This document shows, piece after piece, positions 60,451-64,000 of a stretch of 64,000 nucleotides of DNA. The first letter of the stretch is position 1; every line of letters begins with the position of its first letter. This stretch comes from Cristatella mucedo (Eukaryota; Bryozoa; Phylactolaemata; Cristatellidae), in NCBI GenBank assembly GCA_009760855.2, contig WPIO01000094.1, forward strand, positions 1,152,501-1,216,500, in the 5' to 3' direction. Position numbers and translations under genes: made by a program. The notes beneath the pieces are model-generated. The model was not told where the DNA came from. It saw only the letters and a list, made by a program, of their open reading frames with translations, and did no database searches.

Positions 60451-61865
60451 GTGGCACTGAGTTTTAGGCGTAAAATAGAAAATTTGAATAAAATTGTATA
60501 TTATGGTTACGTGAAAAGTAGTTACTATGAGTATGTGTTAAAACTTGAAAATCTTCGGATTTTGTTATGCCGAACTGATGAGATATTAGCGATGAAAACG
60601 TTTAGCAGTTCACAAATTTCTGTTATAGTCTTCCACAGGAGGGGCACCTGGAAGAATTTTTGGCTGTAGTTTAATTTAGGCTTAACAAGTTATTTCCTGC
60701 ATTTATTTATCTTTGCGTATTTCAATAGCGCATGCAAATACGTGTTTATCAATCGCAGGATATAGCCATGCATGCAACCCATATATCCATAAATAATTAC
60801 CTATTTTAGCACCTACACGCCTGTACAAATATCTAAGAAGGCATTCAGGTATGCGCGAGATAGTGCTTGGTGCTAATCAAGAAAATTAAGCATGTCGTCT
60901 AGCATGTCAAGCGTCTCATGGCAAGACCCACTCATGTTCGCCCCACTGGTGCTGCCAAGGTTGTCTGGGCAGGCTCTCACGAGGGTCAGGTGCCGAATCA
61001 CTGGCCCTCAACACATGGACTGCCCTCCTTCTCCAGTCCTCTAGTTCCCTCAGATTATTGGCACAAATGGTGGATATCCTCTTACTTAAACTTAAAAGAT
61101 CCAAGCCCGAACGTTAATTTTAACTATAGCGTGCGTTACCTTGACAATCAGTGTGCAGGGTTTCTAAATTTGTCAGAACTAGCTCGAAAAACCTCTCATT
61201 AATAGTGCTAACCCTCGGAGATGCAAAAATGCCGTGGATCACTTAACCACCGACCTACGGATAGCAACTTTTAGATGCAGCATCGATGCACACAGCTATC
61301 AGACATTTTAGTGGAATAGGGCAAATGAGGATTGACAGCGACAAAGGGTTCCATGCATTGAAGGTCTGGCATTGCATGCTGCAAATTTTCCGAGAGCCAG
61401 AGCAGCACTTCAATAATTCACCCAATGTCTGAAGCCCAACTTCCATAAAGCTTTTACTATAAGAAAAAGTAACTACCTTTAACATGACAGAGGATGCTCT
61501 GCGCCCTAATCTTGGATATTTTTTAAAAACAATTAAGTGTGCATCTAGTTATCGCGATACGCATTCTACAAAGGATGCCTCTTTGGCCGAAGGCGCATAT
61601 TCATGTTTATATTATTACGTGCCATAATTACTAGACTCTTTTCATGTTTCACGAATGCAAACTCTTAACTATCTGAAAAGTTTTAACAGACTAACTTTTA
61701 AGATTAAAAAGCAGACCAAGGGTATCGTGCTAAATCAGCCAGAATTATAATGCATAAATACATTTTTTGGTTTCGACAAATCGTATCATGACAATTCCTA
61801 GTCTTTATATCGCTAGGATGATCACCACAGTCATTTAAGAGACATCCGATAGTCTCAGAGATCAT

Positions 61866-61968
61866 TAGAGAGAGAGAGAGATGGAGAGAGAGAGAGAGAG
61901 AGAGAGACTGAGAGACAGAGAGACAGACACAGAGAGCGAGCAAGAGAGAAAGAGAGAGAAAGAGAGAC
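61866..61968. repeat. (GA)n imperfect microsatellite
   Basis: GAGA with GACAGA and GCGAGCA interruptions. Confidence 0.9.
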
Positions 61969-62145
61969 CACTATTTCAAGCTTCTGTTGCTAGAGCCCTC
62001 AACCGGATTTATAAATTAGAAAAACACGCATCAAGAAAAAAAGGTTGATGCTTCAAAGGAAAAACTATTGCAGTGCTTGAGACTCTGGTTGGTTTTTCCG
62101 ACTCATACATCACGTTTTCTAATACAAAAAGAGCAGTTATAAGCA

Positions 62146-62558
62146 GATAATAATAATAATAAAAATAATAATAATGCACTTGATAAAGCGCCCTCAGATA
62201 ACTTAATCTCTTTCTAGGCACTTTAAATTTGCTGCAAAGGGAAATGCAATTACATGGTAAGTAAAATTTTGCTTAAAAAACAAACAAAATGAATAACATG
62301 GTCAGGGGTGACAAGCACAGGGTCAGCATGCAAATGTGGTTAGTGGCAGCATGCACAGTGTCAGCATGCATAAGCACGTGAAGGACGAATCACAGGGACC
62401 CACTAAATGCTGTCCTAAATAGGTGTGTTTTTAGGTTCCTTTTAAATGTGGTCAGGTCATGGGATGTTCTGACGCAGGTCGGGAGGGAGTTCCAGGCTTT
62501 GGGAGCATACGAACTAAATGCACGGTCTTCAAAGGATTTAAGGTTTGTACGAGGTATT
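62146..62558 (-). mobile_element. L2-A LINE, 3' fragment
   Basis: (AAT)n tail, hairpin, UTR and about 60 C-terminal codons, ending at GTACGAGGTATTTCAG. Near-consensus, so fairly young. Confidence 0.87.
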
Positions 62559-63006
62559 TCAGATTACATTAGATTACCTTATTACAGATTAGAAATCAGT
62601 ACGAGAACACTGCTAAACCAGCATTCAGTTGCATATGCAAGGATACAGATAAAATTAAATCTCTTAATACTGCTTTTAAAAAGTTCACCCGTCGACTTTC
62701 GAGCTTCTGTCGGGTTTCAGTGTGAGAATAAATTACAGTTATGACACTCGCTTTACAGGCTTCCACGGCAACGAGAAGTTGAAAAATGTAAATACTGAAA
62801 ATATAGCTATTAGCAAGCCGTACATTTTCTGCTATGCTTAAACTATATTTTTTTAGTTTTTTGTGATCCTCGAGTTATCTTGCGTATTTAAATACTGGTC
62901 AACCCGCTGCTACCATTCTCTGCGAAGCGGCTTCGGTCGCATTCCAGGCATTCCTAAATCTACAGTTGCAATTACTTCAGCATAATTTAATTGAATGCCT
63001 ACTTAC

Positions 63007-63193
63007 TTCCGTTGGCCGCGTACAGGCACTCAGCCCACGAGATGCCTCCGCTCATGTTAGTCGAGGCGTAGCGTGAGATGCCAATCCTGAAGTCATCCGC
63101 TTGGCCGGGCAGGTCCAGCTGAAAGTGACCCGTCGATTGGTTATGGGGCCACAAACTTCGGGGTTCAATGACGTGGCTCCATTGAATGTCGTC
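63007..63193 (-). CDS. Exon of putative membrane-receptor gene (ectodomain, first exon in window)
   Basis: Minus-strand exon of 187 bp, open throughout. It is preceded by a strong acceptor (a run of T ending TTTTTTTAG at 63,194-63,205) and followed by a near-perfect donor GTAAGT at 63,001-63,006. It starts in phase 0 and ends in phase 1. The 62 codons begin DDIQWSHVIEPRSLW and end GGISWAECLYAANG. Wobble positions are rich in G/C, unlike the AT-rich surroundings. One N-glycosylation sequon (NQS) and one NMS are visible. It has no internal Met-to-stop frame of interest, so ORF callers miss it. The family was not recognised. It is read as ectodomain because the next exons in order encode a Cys-rich segment and then a membrane span. 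The real 5' end of the gene must lie beyond the window. Confidence 0.6.
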
Positions 63194-63359
63194 CTAAAAA
63201 AAGCAAAACTAAAATTATTATAATCTCTTCCGAAACAAAATTGAGGTAGATTGGGACAGGGCATTGGAATAAAATACCCGATAAATCAGTGGGGTTCACT
63301 TTAGACAATAGTGTGTAGAACGCTGGCATAATTACTTACTGTGAGAATTCAATTGGTGA

Positions 63360-63722
63360 TTAGAGGCTTCTGCTTTGCAGATCCTAGACCGCGGAACTCA
63401 TCCCAGCACCTTTTATAGTAATACGTTTGATATAGCACCCTCAGCGAACTCAATCTCTTTCTAAGCACTTGTTATTCTGCATCACAATCTTCTCTGTTGC
63501 TGCTAGCCGCAGCACACCATTTCCTGACTTTCTACTCTGCCGCCAACTTGCTACTTGCTTCCTAGACTGCCCTTATGACTTAGCTATACAGTCAACTTTC
63601 TCAGTAGGATATGAAGTTAGCTTGTAATCTTATGAAAAATGGCAGCTACTTGGGCCTTGAGAATGTTTTGGAAACATCGCCGGCCTAACACCCACTTCGT
63701 CCTCACGGCCATGTAAAGTTCA
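63360..63722 (+). mobile_element. L2-B LINE fragment interrupted by L2-A tail
   Basis: Old plus-strand L2-B: GCTTCTGCTTTGCAGATCCTAG (63,365-63,416), then, after the insertion, CTGCCCTTATGACTTAGC-type 3' codons and CCTAACACCCACTTCGTCCT UTR. Diverged, no frame. Confidence 0.6.
63417..63490 (-). mobile_element. L2-A 3' tail inserted in L2-B
   Basis: GTTTGATATAGCACCCTCAGC...TCTAAGCACTTG. About 75 bp only, with sequence on both sides matching L2-B. Confidence 0.6.
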
Positions 63723-63756
63723 AGACGCCACGTTAACTTATGATTTTACATCTTAT

Positions 63757-64000
63757 AATAATAATAATAATATTGCACTTGATAAAGCGCCCTCAGAGAA
63801 CTTAATCTCTTTCTAGGCGCTTTACATTTGCTGCAAAGTGATACGCAATAGAATAGTAAGTAAAATCATGCTTGAAAAACAAACAAAATGAATAACATGG
63901 TTAGGGGTTACATGCACTGGGTCAGCATGCAAATGTGGTTAGTGGCAGCATGAACAGTGTCAGCACGCATAAGCACATCGAGGACGAATCACAAGGACCC
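63757..64000 (-). mobile_element. L2-A LINE 3' end, runs off the window
   Basis: (AAT)n tail, TTGATAAAGCGCCCTCAGAG, hairpin, UTR up to GGACGAATCACAAGGACCC. Near-identical to the 7,789 copy at its start. Confidence 0.9.

Larger units (their letters stand above)
58438..63006 (-). other. Putative intron of receptor gene
   Basis: Contains L2-A, SINE-1 and GA repeats. A minus-strand frame at 60,916-61,104 (NNLRELEDWRRRAVHVLRAS) is protein-like but lacks clear splice sites. Confidence 0.35.

Overview
This window is animal (metazoan) nuclear DNA. It has no bacterial operons, is AT-rich, carries many microsatellites and is packed with decayed non-LTR retrotransposons. What genes it holds are short GC-richer exons separated by kilobase introns. 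The species cannot be named from sequence alone; a non-mammalian, probably invertebrate, animal fits the repeat types. All family names below (L2-A, L2-B, SINE-1, SINE-2, Sat-160) are working labels made here.

Repeats cover most of what can be explained. L2-A is a CR1/L2-group LINE with about 35 fragments on both strands. Its reverse transcriptase (RT) keeps FYADDTQ and GVPQGSVLG motifs, and its 3' end is a short hairpin followed by an (ATT)n tail. L2-B is a second, related LINE with about 11 fragments and a CATTA-repeat or (TA)n tail. SINE-1 has a tRNA-like head and six copies. SINE-2 has two copies with a different tRNA-like head joined to an L2-A-like 3' hairpin, which suggests it borrowed the LINE's retrotransposition machinery. 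A degenerate tandem repeat of about 160-175 bp (Sat-160) surrounds a nested LINE block at 36.4-40.2 kb, and part of that block recurs inverted at 20.7-21.8 kb. Insertions lie inside insertions (4.4, 7.8, 13.3, 31.8, 37.5 and 63.4 kb), and four of them show 5-bp target-site duplications.

The most interesting non-repeat content is a host gene on the minus strand that Met-to-stop ORF calling misses. Six exon candidates at 63.2, 58.4, 56.5, 54.0, 46.1 and 41.5 kb have splice signals, and their intron phases join in order (1, 1, 2, 0, 0). Together they predict a single-pass membrane protein: a cysteine-containing, N-glycosylatable ectodomain (5' exons lie beyond 64 kb), one transmembrane helix, and a Ser/Thr-rich cytoplasmic tail of about 340 residues ending in NLDYI. 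The family was not recognised. Its introns carry most of the LINE and microsatellite material between 41 and 63 kb.

Layout: 1-5 kb, LINE tails and a SINE-1; 5.7-8.4 kb, the longest L2-A copy with another inside it; 8.4-12 kb, mostly unassigned plus CT-rich DNA; 12-14 kb, an L2-B copy interrupted by a second L2-B; 14-18 kb, LINE pieces and isolated exon candidates; 19-23.6 kb, LINE mosaic with an inverted/forward L2-A; 23.6-30 kb, exon candidates, SINEs, LINEs; 30-34 kb, LINE-in-LINE and unassigned DNA; 34.7 kb, a long perfect hairpin; 36-40 kb, satellite plus nested LINEs; 41-63 kb, the membrane-protein gene; 63.2-64 kb, LINE-in-LINE and another L2-A tail running off the end. No rRNA, true tRNA, CRISPR array or intact transposon was seen.
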